A stretch of DNA of 6,294 bases from Nocardioides sp. GTDB lineage: Bacteria; Actinomycetota; Actinomycetes; Propionibacteriales; Nocardioidaceae. The DNA lies in the NCBI GenBank assembly GCA_030452025.1, contig JAKDNC010000218.1, positions 1 through 6,294 on the forward strand, read 5' to 3'. Under the pieces are notes generated by a model, which saw only the letters and a program-made list of their open reading frames with translations, did no database searches and was not told where the DNA came from. The translations under genes and the position numbers were made by a program. Shown here piece by piece: positions 1-6,226 of the stretch (position 1 is the stretch's first letter; each line of letters starts with the position of its first letter).

Positions 1-7
1 CGGGGGT

Positions 8-1669
8 GTGTCGACCCGGGCCGCCCTCACGGTGGCGCTCGTCGTGGCCCTGGCCTGTCGGACGGCGCTGCAGGTCGTCGGCGGGGGAGCGCCGCAGTTG
101 TGGGTGGCCTCGATCGGAGTCGCCGCAGTGGTCACCTGGTGGTGCGTGGCGGCCCGCGAGCTCGGAGACGTGCTGGTGGCTGGCAGCCTCGCCGGGGTCG
201 CGGTGGCGGCGACCACGCACGCCGCGCTCGGCACCTGGGCGGCCGTGTGGCGGGCCGATGTCTGGGCGTGGCTGCTCCTGCTCGCCCAGGCCGCCCTGGT
301 CGTCGTCGCACTGCGCACACCACCGACTGACACGTCACGTCCCGCCTCGCGACGGCAGGCGGTCGTCGTACTCCCGGGGATGTTGCTGGCCGGCATGTGG
401 GCGGCGAACCCGGCCCGCGCCACTGCCGAGTCGGGCACCGTCGGCGCCGCCGTGGTGGTGGCCGCCGCGCTCCTCGCCGTCGGCGTGGCACTCGCGCCAC
501 CGGCCGGGCGCTTCGTGTCGGTGATCGCGGCGCTCTGCCTGGTCGTCGGCACCACCTGGGTGATGGTGCCGGGTCATTCCTCGGACTGGCAGAGCGCGGC
601 GTACGTCGTGGGCATGCCCGCGCTCGCAGTCCTGCGGCGGCGCATCCCCGACGGTGACACCGAGGTGGGATCCTCCCCGGCACCTGCTTTCGCAGCCGGG
701 GGCGGAGCACTGCTGTGGGTGATCCTGCTCTTCGTCTACTACGCGGGCTACGACCTCGGCTACCGCGCGGACCTCCTGCTGGTCGCGGTTGCTGTGGTCA
801 TCGGGGGACTCGGCGTGGCGGGCAGACCACCGGCGGCGGCCGTCACTGCGCTGCACCACCCGTTCCTGGGCATCCCGGTCCTGGGTGTCGGAGTGGCCGC
901 TGCGCTGCTCGGTCCCTTGATCACCGTCCCGGCCAGTGTGATGGAGCTCCATGCGCACGAGGGCCTGCGGGTGATGGCCTGGAACCTGCGAATGGGTTAC
1001 GGCATGGACGGCACCTTCGACGTGGACGGCGTTGCCCGCACGATCGCTGCCGAGGAACCTGACGTCGTACTCCTCAGTGAGGTCGACCGGGGGTGGCTGC
1101 TCAACGGTGGGCAGGACCAGTTGGCGCTGCTGGGCCGGACGCTGGACCTCGACGTCCACTTCGGTCCGGCGGCCGACCCCGTGTGGGGCGACGCGATCCT
1201 GACCAGGCTGCCGGTCGACGACGTCGACTCGGTCGCCCTGGAACCGTTCGGCGCCGTCACCGGAGCCCAGGTCCTCGCCGCAACGGTCAGCAAGGATGAT
1301 GTGGCCTACGAAGTCCTCTCCACGCACGTGCAGCCCCACGAGGACCCGGTCGACGGATCCCGCGAGCAGGCCATGGCAATCGCCGACTACGCACAGCGCA
1401 GGTTCGACCGTTCCGGGAACCCTGTCGTCTTCGGTGGGGACTTCAACCTCCAGCCGGGAGACCCGTCCTGGGACCAGATCATCAACGACGGGTTCGTCGA
1501 TGCGCTGAGTGGAGCCCGGCCGTTGATGACCTCGCCGGCCGACGCTCCGGAGCAACAGATCGACCACGTGTTTGCCTCAGGGGATCTGCATGCATCCGAC
1601 CCGGGGCTCGTCCCGACCGAGCTGTCCGACCACCTGCCTGTGCTGGTCACCGTCTATCCGTTGGACTGA
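8..1669 (+). CDS. Polytopic membrane protein with C-terminal endonuclease/exonuclease/phosphatase (EEP) domain
   Basis: The N-terminal ~310 residues are a series of hydrophobic stretches, roughly at 5-24, 31-49, 54-75, 84-102, 118-135, 145-165, 168-187, 194-209, 231-247, 255-272 and 286-308. Basic clusters at 110-116 and 209-212 suit cytoplasmic loops. Residues ~320-553 form a complete EEP-fold domain: N326 in AWNL, E358 in LLSEVD, D395 in GDAILTR, H440 in STHVQ, D478 and N480 in GGDFN, D519/H520 in IDHVF, and D541/H542 in SDHLPV. These match the metal-binding and catalytic positions of the family (Mg-dependent phosphodiesterases and phosphatases). If the N-terminus is inside and there are 11 helices, the catalytic domain faces outside. 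The substrate is unknown; a lipid-linked or cell-surface phosphoester is a guess. The GTG at 8 is the first start in view, but the frame is open to the window edge, so the true start may lie upstream. It reads towards the his genes, 37 bases before hisD, with no evident functional link. Confidence 0.85.
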   Translation: MSTRAALTVALVVALACRTALQVVGGGAPQLWVASIGVAAVVTWWCVAARELGDVLVAGSLAGVAVAATTHAALGTWAAVWRADVWAWLLLLAQAALVVVALRTPPTDTSRPASRRQAVVVLPGMLLAGMWAANPARATAESGTVGAAVVVAAALLAVGVALAPPAGRFVSVIAALCLVVGTTWVMVPGHSSDWQSAAYVVGMPALAVLRRRIPDGDTEVGSSPAPAFAAGGGALLWVILLFVYYAGYDLGYRADLLLVAVAVVIGGLGVAGRPPAAAVTALHHPFLGIPVLGVGVAAALLGPLITVPASVMELHAHEGLRVMAWNLRMGYGMDGTFDVDGVARTIAAEEPDVVLLSEVDRGWLLNGGQDQLALLGRTLDLDVHFGPAADPVWGDAILTRLPVDDVDSVALEPFGAVTGAQVLAATVSKDDVAYEVLSTHVQPHEDPVDGSREQAMAIADYAQRRFDRSGNPVVFGGDFNLQPGDPSWDQIINDGFVDALSGARPLMTSPADAPEQQIDHVFASGDLHASDPGLVPTELSDHLPVLVTVYPLD

Positions 1670-1693
1670 GGTCGTCCGGGGCGGCACGACAAC

Positions 1694-1706
1694 TAGACTC
1701 GGCCCC
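1694..1706 (+). promoter_or_regulatory. Probable -10 element of a leaderless hisD promoter
   Basis: TAGACT at 1694-1699 fits the actinobacterial -10 consensus TANNNT and is followed by only seven bases before the hisD ATG at 1707. Transcription would therefore start at or within a base or two of the A of the start codon, giving a leaderless mRNA. In agreement, no Shine-Dalgarno-like purine run is seen just upstream of the ATG. I see no convincing -35 hexamer at 16-19 bases spacing, which is common for such promoters. The whole gap between the EEP gene and hisD is only 37 bases, so there is no room for a long attenuator or T-box leader. This is inference from motif and spacing; no transcript data were available. 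Confidence 0.6.
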
Positions 1707-3020
1707 ATGATCCGCCGAATCGACCTCCGTGGCCGCGCCGATGCAGCCCTCGAGTATCAGTCCGCCGTGCCGCGGGCCGATTTCGACGTGGATGCCGCGA
1801 CCCATGTGGTGCGGCCGATCTGTGACGACGTGCGCGATCGCGGAGTGGCGGCGATCACCGAATATTCGCGCAAGTTCGACGGTGTGGAGCAGGACGGAGT
1901 CGCCGTTCCCGCCTCCGCGTTGCACGACGCCCTGGCCAACCTCGCCCCGGAGATCCGTGCGGGACTGGAGGAGTCGATCCGCCGGCTGCGCGCCACGTGC
2001 GAGGCGGAGCTCGAGCCCGACGTGGTCACCGACGTCGCTCCGGGCGCCCAGGTGACCCACAAGATGCTGCCGATGCAGCGGGTCGGTCTCTACGTGCCCG
2101 GCGGTCTGGCGCCGCTGGTCTCCTCGGTGATCATGAACGTGGTCCCTGCCCAGGTGGCCGGCGTGACCTCGATCGCGTTGTCCTCCTCGCCCCAGAAGGA
2201 CTTCGACGGGCTCCCGCACCCCACGATCCTGGCCGCGTGTGCGCTGCTCGGGGTCGACGAGGTGTACGCCGTCGGCGGTGCCCAGGCGATTGCGATGTTC
2301 GCCCACGGCGCCGGACCCTGCCGCCGCGTCGACATGGTCACGGGTCCCGGCAACATCTACGTGGTCTCCGCGAAGCGCCTGCTCAAGGGCGTCGTGGGGA
2401 TCGACTCAGAGGCCGGTCCGACCGAGATCGCCATCCTCGCTGACGGGACCGCCGATCCCGCGTTCGTGGCCGCGGACCTGATCAGCCAGGCCGAGCACGA
2501 CCCGCTGGCGGCCGCCGTGCTCGTGACTGCGTCCGACCAACTGGCCAGCGACGTGGATGCGGAGCTGGACAAGCAGGTGTCGGTGACTCGCCACGTCGAA
2601 CGGATCCGCACCTCACTGTCGGGCAAGCAGTCCGGCATCGTCATGGTCGACGACCTCGAGCAGGGACTGGACGTGGTCAACGCCTACGCCGCCGAGCACC
2701 TCGAGATCCAGACCGTCGATGCCTCCACCTGGGCCTCCCGGGTGGTCAACGCGGGTGCGATCTTCGTCGGCTCCTATGCGCCGGTCTCGCTGGGTGACTA
2801 CTGCGCGGGCTCCAACCACGTCCTGCCCACGGCCGGCTGCGCCTGCCACTCCTCGGGGTTGTCGGTCCGTGCCTTCCGCAAGGCGGTGCACATCGTCGAC
2901 TACACCCGCGAGGCACTGACCGAGGTCGCCGACCACGTCGTGACGCTGGCGGAGGCCGAGGACCTCCCCGGGCACGGCGCTGCGGTGCGCGTCCGATTCG
3001 GCGCGGGGGACCAGTCGTGA
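1707..3020 (+). CDS. hisD: Histidinol dehydrogenase
   Basis: The 437-residue protein is the normal length for HisD, the zinc enzyme that carries out the last two steps of histidine synthesis: NAD-dependent oxidation of L-histidinol through histidinal to histidine. Metal and catalytic residues known from the E. coli enzyme are all present: Q261 and H264 in SQAEHDP, E330/H331 in AAEHLE, D364 in SLGDYCAGSNH, E418 and H423 in AEDLPGHG. The conserved VGLYVPGG, GGAQAIAMFA, VTGPGN and DSEAGPTEI segments are also visible. The start is taken as the ATG at 1707, giving MIRRIDLRG, which fits the family N-terminus; the frame stays open back to 1572, but that would add 45 unrelated residues overlapping the EEP gene. 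It is first in the his cluster here, and its stop overlaps hisC by four bases (GTGA). The -10-like TAGACT seven bases upstream suggests leaderless transcription. Confidence 0.97.
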   Translation: MIRRIDLRGRADAALEYQSAVPRADFDVDAATHVVRPICDDVRDRGVAAITEYSRKFDGVEQDGVAVPASALHDALANLAPEIRAGLEESIRRLRATCEAELEPDVVTDVAPGAQVTHKMLPMQRVGLYVPGGLAPLVSSVIMNVVPAQVAGVTSIALSSSPQKDFDGLPHPTILAACALLGVDEVYAVGGAQAIAMFAHGAGPCRRVDMVTGPGNIYVVSAKRLLKGVVGIDSEAGPTEIAILADGTADPAFVAADLISQAEHDPLAAAVLVTASDQLASDVDAELDKQVSVTRHVERIRTSLSGKQSGIVMVDDLEQGLDVVNAYAAEHLEIQTVDASTWASRVVNAGAIFVGSYAPVSLGDYCAGSNHVLPTAGCACHSSGLSVRAFRKAVHIVDYTREALTEVADHVVTLAEAEDLPGHGAAVRVRFGAGDQS

Positions 3021-4132
3021 CCTTCCCCCCGATCCGGGAGGAGCTGCGTGGGATCGAACCGTACGGCGCCCCGCAGCTCGACGTCTCCGTCCAGCTGAAC
3101 GTGAACGAGAACCCGTACGGTCCCAGCCCGGCCGTCGTTGCCGACATCGCGGAGTCCGTCGCCACCGCAGCCGCGACCCTGAACCGCTATCCCGACCGTG
3201 AGTTCACCGACCTGCGTGCAGCGCTGGCCGACTACCTCAACCGGGATCTGGACACCTCCGCGAGCCAGGGCATCACGCCCGAACAGGTGTGGGCCGCCAA
3301 CGGCTCCAACGAGGTGATGCTGCAGCTGCTCCAGGCCTTCGGCGGGCCGGGGCGCACGGCACTGAGCTTCGCGCCGACGTACTCCATGTATCCCGAGTAC
3401 GCCCGCGACGCGATGACCGGGTGGGTGGTGGGCCGTCGTGAGTCCGACTTCTCCCTCGACCTCGACGCGGCCCGCGAGCTGATCCTCGAGCACCGGCCCC
3501 ACGTCGTACTCCTCCCGTCGCCGAACAATCCGACCGGCACCGCGCTGCCGCCGGAGGCCGTCTCGATGCTCTGTGAGGCCGCGGCCAACGATGAGCACTG
3601 CGGCATCGTGGTCGTGGACGAGGCGTATGGGGAGTTCCGTCGGGAGGGCACCCCGAGCGCCGTCGAGATGCTGCCGAAGCACCGCAACCTGGTGGTCTCG
3701 CGGACGATGAGCAAGGCGTTCGCGCTCGCGGGCGCGCGCTTGGGCTACTTCGCGGCCGCGAGCGAGATCTGCGACGCCGTGCGCGTCGTGCGGCTGCCCT
3801 ACCACCTCTCGGCGGTGACCCAGGCGACCGCGCTGGCAGCGCTGCGCCACGCCCCCGAGCTGCTCGGTCGGGTCGACGATCTTCGGCGCGCACGCGACGA
3901 GACCGTAGGCTGGTTGCGCGATCAGGGACTCGAGGTCGCCGACAGTGACGCCAACTTCGTGCTGTTCGGAACCTTCGAGGACCGGCACGCCGTGTGGCAG
4001 GCACTGCTGGACCTCGGGGTGCTGATCCGCGAGACCGGCCCCGACGGCTGGCTCCGGGTGTCGATCGGCACGCCGGAGGAGATGAAGAGCTTCAAGAACG
4101 CCCTGAGTGAAGTCATGGAAGAGAGCAAGTGA
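3017..4132 (+). CDS. hisC: Histidinol-phosphate aminotransferase
   Basis: This 371-residue PLP-dependent class I/II aminotransferase converts imidazole acetol phosphate and glutamate to histidinol phosphate and 2-oxoglutarate. Diagnostic features include the N-terminal LNVNENPYGPSP motif typical of HisC, N171 in SPNNPTGT and D201/Y204 in VVDEAYGEF (cofactor contacts), the Schiff-base lysine K233 in RTMSKAFALAG, R241 in GARLGY, and the substrate carboxylate/phosphate arginine R347 in WLRVSIGT. The GTG start at 3017 overlaps the hisD stop in a GTGA arrangement, and a purine run (GGGGGA, 3005-3010) inside the end of hisD can serve as ribosome binding site, so hisD and hisC are probably translationally coupled. 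Other aminotransferases (aromatic, cobalamin-related CobC) share the fold, but the motif set and operon context make HisC the clear choice. Confidence 0.96.
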   Translation: MTFPPIREELRGIEPYGAPQLDVSVQLNVNENPYGPSPAVVADIAESVATAAATLNRYPDREFTDLRAALADYLNRDLDTSASQGITPEQVWAANGSNEVMLQLLQAFGGPGRTALSFAPTYSMYPEYARDAMTGWVVGRRESDFSLDLDAARELILEHRPHVVLLPSPNNPTGTALPPEAVSMLCEAAANDEHCGIVVVDEAYGEFRREGTPSAVEMLPKHRNLVVSRTMSKAFALAGARLGYFAAASEICDAVRVVRLPYHLSAVTQATALAALRHAPELLGRVDDLRRARDETVGWLRDQGLEVADSDANFVLFGTFEDRHAVWQALLDLGVLIRETGPDGWLRVSIGTPEEMKSFKNALSEVMEESK

Positions 4133-4752
4133 TGAGCAGCCCCGAGCGTCGCAGCCGGATCGACCGGGAGACCAAGGAATCGAAGATCCACGTCGAGCTG
4201 GACCTCGACGGGACCGGCGCCACCCAGATCTCCACCGGAGTCGGTTTCTACGACCACATGCTCAACGCCTTCGCGCGGCATGCACTGGTCGACCTGACGG
4301 TGCAGGCCAGTGGCGACACCCACATCGACTCCCACCACACCGTCGAAGACACCGCGATCGTCCTCGGCGAGGCGATCCGTGAGGCGTTGGGCGACAAGGT
4401 CGGGATCCGTCGCTTCGGCGATGCCACCGTCCCGCTCGACGAGGCGCTGGTCCAGGCTGTGGTCGACGTCTCCGGACGTCCCTACTGCGTGCACACCGGC
4501 GAGCCCGACGGGCAGGAGCACGTCCTGATCGGGAATCCGGCCGGAAACTTCTACATCGGTTCCCTGACCCGCCACGTCTTCGAGTCGATCGCCTTCCACG
4601 CCCACATGGCGCTGCACGTGCGGGTGCTCGCCGGGCGCGAGCCGCACCACATCGTCGAGACACAGTTCAAGGCCTTCGCGCGAGCGTTCCGCGACGCGAT
4701 CGCCTTCGACCCGCGCGAGACCGGGATCCCCTCGACGAAGGGTGCGCTGTGA
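4132..4752 (+). CDS. hisB: Imidazoleglycerol-phosphate dehydratase, monofunctional
   Basis: The 206-residue protein is the monofunctional dehydratase type; the N-terminal histidinol-phosphatase domain of the E. coli bifunctional HisB is absent. It removes water from imidazole glycerol phosphate to give imidazole acetol phosphate, using manganese bound by histidines and glutamates. The two internal repeats of the family are visible: H42 in FYDHML, H64/D66 followed by H68-H69-x-x-E72-D73 in the first half, and H172-H173-x-x-E176 in the second. GNPAGNFYIGSLTRHVFES is strongly family-like, as is the GIPSTKGAL C-terminus. The ATG at 4132 overlaps the hisC stop by one base (TGATG) and has GGAAGAGAG at 4117-4125 as a well-spaced ribosome binding site; a GTG immediately before it (4129) would add one residue and cannot be excluded. 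The separate phosphatase needed for the pathway is not in this window. Confidence 0.97.
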   Translation: MSSPERRSRIDRETKESKIHVELDLDGTGATQISTGVGFYDHMLNAFARHALVDLTVQASGDTHIDSHHTVEDTAIVLGEAIREALGDKVGIRRFGDATVPLDEALVQAVVDVSGRPYCVHTGEPDGQEHVLIGNPAGNFYIGSLTRHVFESIAFHAHMALHVRVLAGREPHHIVETQFKAFARAFRDAIAFDPRETGIPSTKGAL

Positions 4753-4832
4753 CTCCACAGCGGCCGGCGTTCCGTGCGTTGTGCATGGTTCCTGCCCCTG
4801 TTCGCCTGCACACTGCACGGAACGCGGCATGA
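4749..4832 (+). CDS. Possible 27-residue micro-ORF bridging hisB and hisH
   Basis: A GTG at 4749 overlaps the hisB stop in a GTGA arrangement. The frame stays open for 27 codons and ends in a TGA at 4830-4832 that overlaps the hisH ATG (ATGA). The peptide begins MTPQRPAFRALCMVPAPVR and ends ARNAA; it has four arginines, one histidine and no acidic residue. An internal ATG at 4785 would give a 15-residue version. Both junctions have the geometry of translational coupling, as at hisD-hisC, so ribosomes leaving hisB could pass through this frame to reach hisH. Against a real protein: G or C at the third position is only 17 of 27 codons, lower than in the neighbours; no family is recognised; and overlaps of this sort can arise by chance in GC-rich DNA. 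It may act as a coupling device rather than make a functional peptide. Confidence 0.25.
   Translation: MTPQRPAFRALCMVPAPVRLHTARNAA
4763..4828 (+). repeat. Long imperfect inverted repeat (hairpin) ending at the hisH start codon
   Basis: A perfect 11-base arm pair lies at 4767-4777 (GCGTTCCGTGC) and 4815-4825 (GCACGGAACGC). Inward, after one G-U pair (4778/4814) and one mismatch (4779/4813), six more pairs form between 4780-4785 (TGTGCA) and 4807-4812 (TGCACA). Outward, skipping G4766, three more pairs form between 4763-4765 (GCC) and 4826-4828 (GGC). The loop is about 21 bases (4786-4806). The right arm runs directly into the hisH ATG at 4829 and contains the only weak ribosome-binding-like bases (GGA at 4819-4821), so the folded RNA would hide hisH initiation. 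There is no T-run after it, so it does not look like an intrinsic terminator. Folding energy was not computed. Confidence 0.6.
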
Positions 4833-5458
4833 AGGACGTCGTCGTTCTCGACTACGGGTCCGGCAACATCCGCTCCGTCGTGCGCGCGCTCGAACGCGCG
4901 GGGGCCTCGGTCACGCTCACGGCCGACCCGTCGGTCGCCCAGGAGGCCGAGGGGCTCGTGGTGCCCGGCGTCGGGGCGTATGCGGCCTGCATGGCCGGGC
5001 TGCGCGCGGTCCGGGGCCACGAGGTCATCGGTCGCCGACTCGCGGGGGGACGTCCCGTGCTGGGCATCTGCGTCGGCATGCAGATCCTGTTCTCCCGTGG
5101 CATCGAGCATGACGTGGAGACCGAGGGCTGCGACGAGTGGCCCGGCGTGGTCGAGCGGCTGCAGGCGCCCGTCGTGCCCCACATGGGTTGGAACACTGTC
5201 GACGCCGTCTCGGGCACGTCCCTGTTCGCCGGCGTCGAGGGCGAACGATTCTACTTCGTGCACTCCTACGCCGTCCGCGACTGGACGCTGGTGACCAACG
5301 ACCGCACCCGTGCGCCGCTGGTCACGTGGGCCGAGCACGGGGGCGACCGGTTCGTGGCCGCGGTCGAGAACGGCCCCCTCTCGGCGACCCAGTTCCACCC
5401 GGAGAAGTCCGGGGACGCGGGTGCGGCACTGCTGCACAACTGGGTCACCTCCATCTGA
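4829..5458 (+). CDS. hisH: Imidazole glycerol phosphate synthase, glutamine amidotransferase subunit
   Basis: This 209-residue class I glutamine amidotransferase hydrolyses glutamine and channels ammonia to HisF for synthesis of imidazole glycerol phosphate and AICAR. The catalytic triad is intact: C81 in LGICVGMQILF, H190 and E192 in QFHPEKSG. The oxyanion-strand motif PGVGAY is at 46-51, and MGWN and FYFVHSY are as expected for HisH. The ATG at 4829 gives MKDVVVLDYGSGNIRS, which fits the family N-terminus exactly. The frame is open upstream to a GTG at 4742, but that would prepend 29 cysteine-rich, unfamily-like residues. No good ribosome binding site precedes the ATG, and a long hairpin reaches up to the start codon, so initiation may depend on ribosomes arriving from upstream. 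Cognate hisF begins downstream, past priA. Confidence 0.96.
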   Translation: MKDVVVLDYGSGNIRSVVRALERAGASVTLTADPSVAQEAEGLVVPGVGAYAACMAGLRAVRGHEVIGRRLAGGRPVLGICVGMQILFSRGIEHDVETEGCDEWPGVVERLQAPVVPHMGWNTVDAVSGTSLFAGVEGERFYFVHSYAVRDWTLVTNDRTRAPLVTWAEHGGDRFVAAVENGPLSATQFHPEKSGDAGAALLHNWVTSI

Positions 5459-5473
5459 GCCGCCCCACCTACC

Positions 5474-5485
5474 TAGGATCAAGCC
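5474..5485 (+). promoter_or_regulatory. Possible -10 element of an internal, leaderless priA promoter
   Basis: TAGGAT at 5474-5479 matches the actinobacterial -10 pattern TANNNT and lies six bases before the priA ATG at 5486. If that A is +1, the hexamer sits at exactly -12 to -7. This would be an internal promoter making a leaderless priA-hisF transcript. The same bases contain AGGA (5475-5478), seven bases from the ATG, which could instead be a modest ribosome binding site for read-through message. No clear -35 hexamer is visible. The two readings cannot be separated from sequence alone. Confidence 0.4.
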
Positions 5486-6223
5486 ATGAGTGACTACCTC
5501 GAACTTCTCCCTGCCGTGGACATCGCTGGTGGTCAGGCCGTCCAGCTGGTCCAGGGCGTCGCTGGTTCCGAGAAGCGGTTCGGCGACCCGATCGAGGCCG
5601 CACTGCGCTGGCAGGAGGCCGGCGCGGAGTGGCTGCACCTGGTCGACCTCGACGCCGCGTTCGGACGCGGCAACAACCGCGAGCTCCAGGCGAAGATCGT
5701 CGCAGCGCTCGACATCAAGGTCGAGATGAGCGGGGGGATACGCGACGACGACTCGCTCGAGGCCGCGATGGCGGCGGGCTGTCGTCGAGTCAACATCGGC
5801 ACCGCCGCACTCGAGGAGCCCGAGTGGTGTGCCCGGGCGATCGCTACCTACGGGGACCGGGTCGCGATAGGGCTCGACGTGCGCGGCCGCACACTGGCTG
5901 CCCGAGGCTGGACCCGAGACGGCGGGGATCTGTACGACGTACTCACCCGCCTCGACGCCGAGGGCTGCGCGCGTTACGTGGTCACCGACGTCAACAAGGA
6001 CGGGATGCTGCAGGGGCCGAATCTGGACCTGCTGCGCGACGTGTGCGCCGCCACCTCCAGCCCGGTCGTCGCCTCCGGCGGCATCACCGAGCTCGCCGAC
6101 CTGGCGGCCCTCCAGAGCCTGGTCGCCGACGGAGTCGAGGGCGCGATCATCGGCACCGCGCTCTACGAGGGTCGGTTCACCCTCGAGGACGCACTCTCCC
6201 TCACGCTGCCGAAGCAGGCCTGA
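5486..6223 (+). CDS. priA: Bifunctional HisA/TrpF-type isomerase PriA
   Basis: This 245-residue (beta/alpha)8-barrel isomerase occupies the hisA position. HisA converts ProFAR to PRFAR; actinobacterial PriA also isomerises phosphoribosylanthranilate for tryptophan synthesis. Visible features: catalytic D12 in LPAVDIAGG and D168 in VVTDVNKDG, D131 in GLDVRG, phosphate-binding SGGIRDD and ASGGITEL segments, and GAIIGTALYEGRF near the end. The Arg-Gly-Trp at 140-142 (ARGWTRDGGD) matches the substrate-switch loop of PriA (Arg143/Trp145 in M. tuberculosis numbering), favouring PriA over a plain HisA. One departure: residue 20 is Gln (GQAVQLVQG) where the M. tuberculosis, Streptomyces and E. coli sequences I recall have Arg. 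The ATG at 5486 is preceded by a -10-like or weak ribosome-binding sequence, and hisF begins three bases after the stop. Dual activity is inferred and depends on whether a separate trpF exists. Confidence 0.92.
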   Translation: MSDYLELLPAVDIAGGQAVQLVQGVAGSEKRFGDPIEAALRWQEAGAEWLHLVDLDAAFGRGNNRELQAKIVAALDIKVEMSGGIRDDDSLEAAMAAGCRRVNIGTAALEEPEWCARAIATYGDRVAIGLDVRGRTLAARGWTRDGGDLYDVLTRLDAEGCARYVVTDVNKDGMLQGPNLDLLRDVCAATSSPVVASGGITELADLAALQSLVADGVEGAIIGTALYEGRFTLEDALSLTLPKQA

Positions 6224-6226
6224 GCC

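Noticed and set aside
335..1567. Long minus-strand open frame (410 codons) opposite the EEP gene
   Set aside because: It mirrors the GC-rich codon pattern of the + strand gene; the product is a low-complexity Arg/Gly/Val/His mix with no recognised motif, while the + strand frame has a full catalytic motif set.
1671..1690. Short inverted repeat GTCGT/ACGAC between the EEP gene and hisD, considered as terminator or operator
   Set aside because: Only five pairs with a mismatch beyond and no T-run; expected by chance in this base composition.
1572..1706. Upstream extension of hisD to an ATG at 1572
   Set aside because: It adds 45 residues absent from HisD proteins and overlaps the end of the EEP gene; the ATG at 1707 gives the expected N-terminus and has a leaderless promoter signal.
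1062..3514. Identical 14-base word at 1062-1075 and 3501-3514
   Set aside because: Both copies encode a Val-Val-Leu-Leu beta strand in unrelated genes with the same preferred codons; no sign of a mobile or regulatory repeat.
4742..4828. Upstream extension of hisH to a GTG at 4742
   Set aside because: It would add 29 cysteine-rich residues before the conserved MKDVVVLDYGSGNIRS start; HisH proteins begin at that strand.
4763..4828. The hisB-hisH hairpin as an intrinsic terminator
   Set aside because: No T-tract follows; the right arm runs straight into the hisH start codon within an operon that continues.
2900..5638. Minus-strand open frames at 2900-3988, 3922-4830 and 4667-5638 opposite the his genes
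   Set aside because: They are antisense shadows of well-supported his genes and cross gene boundaries; no family features are seen.
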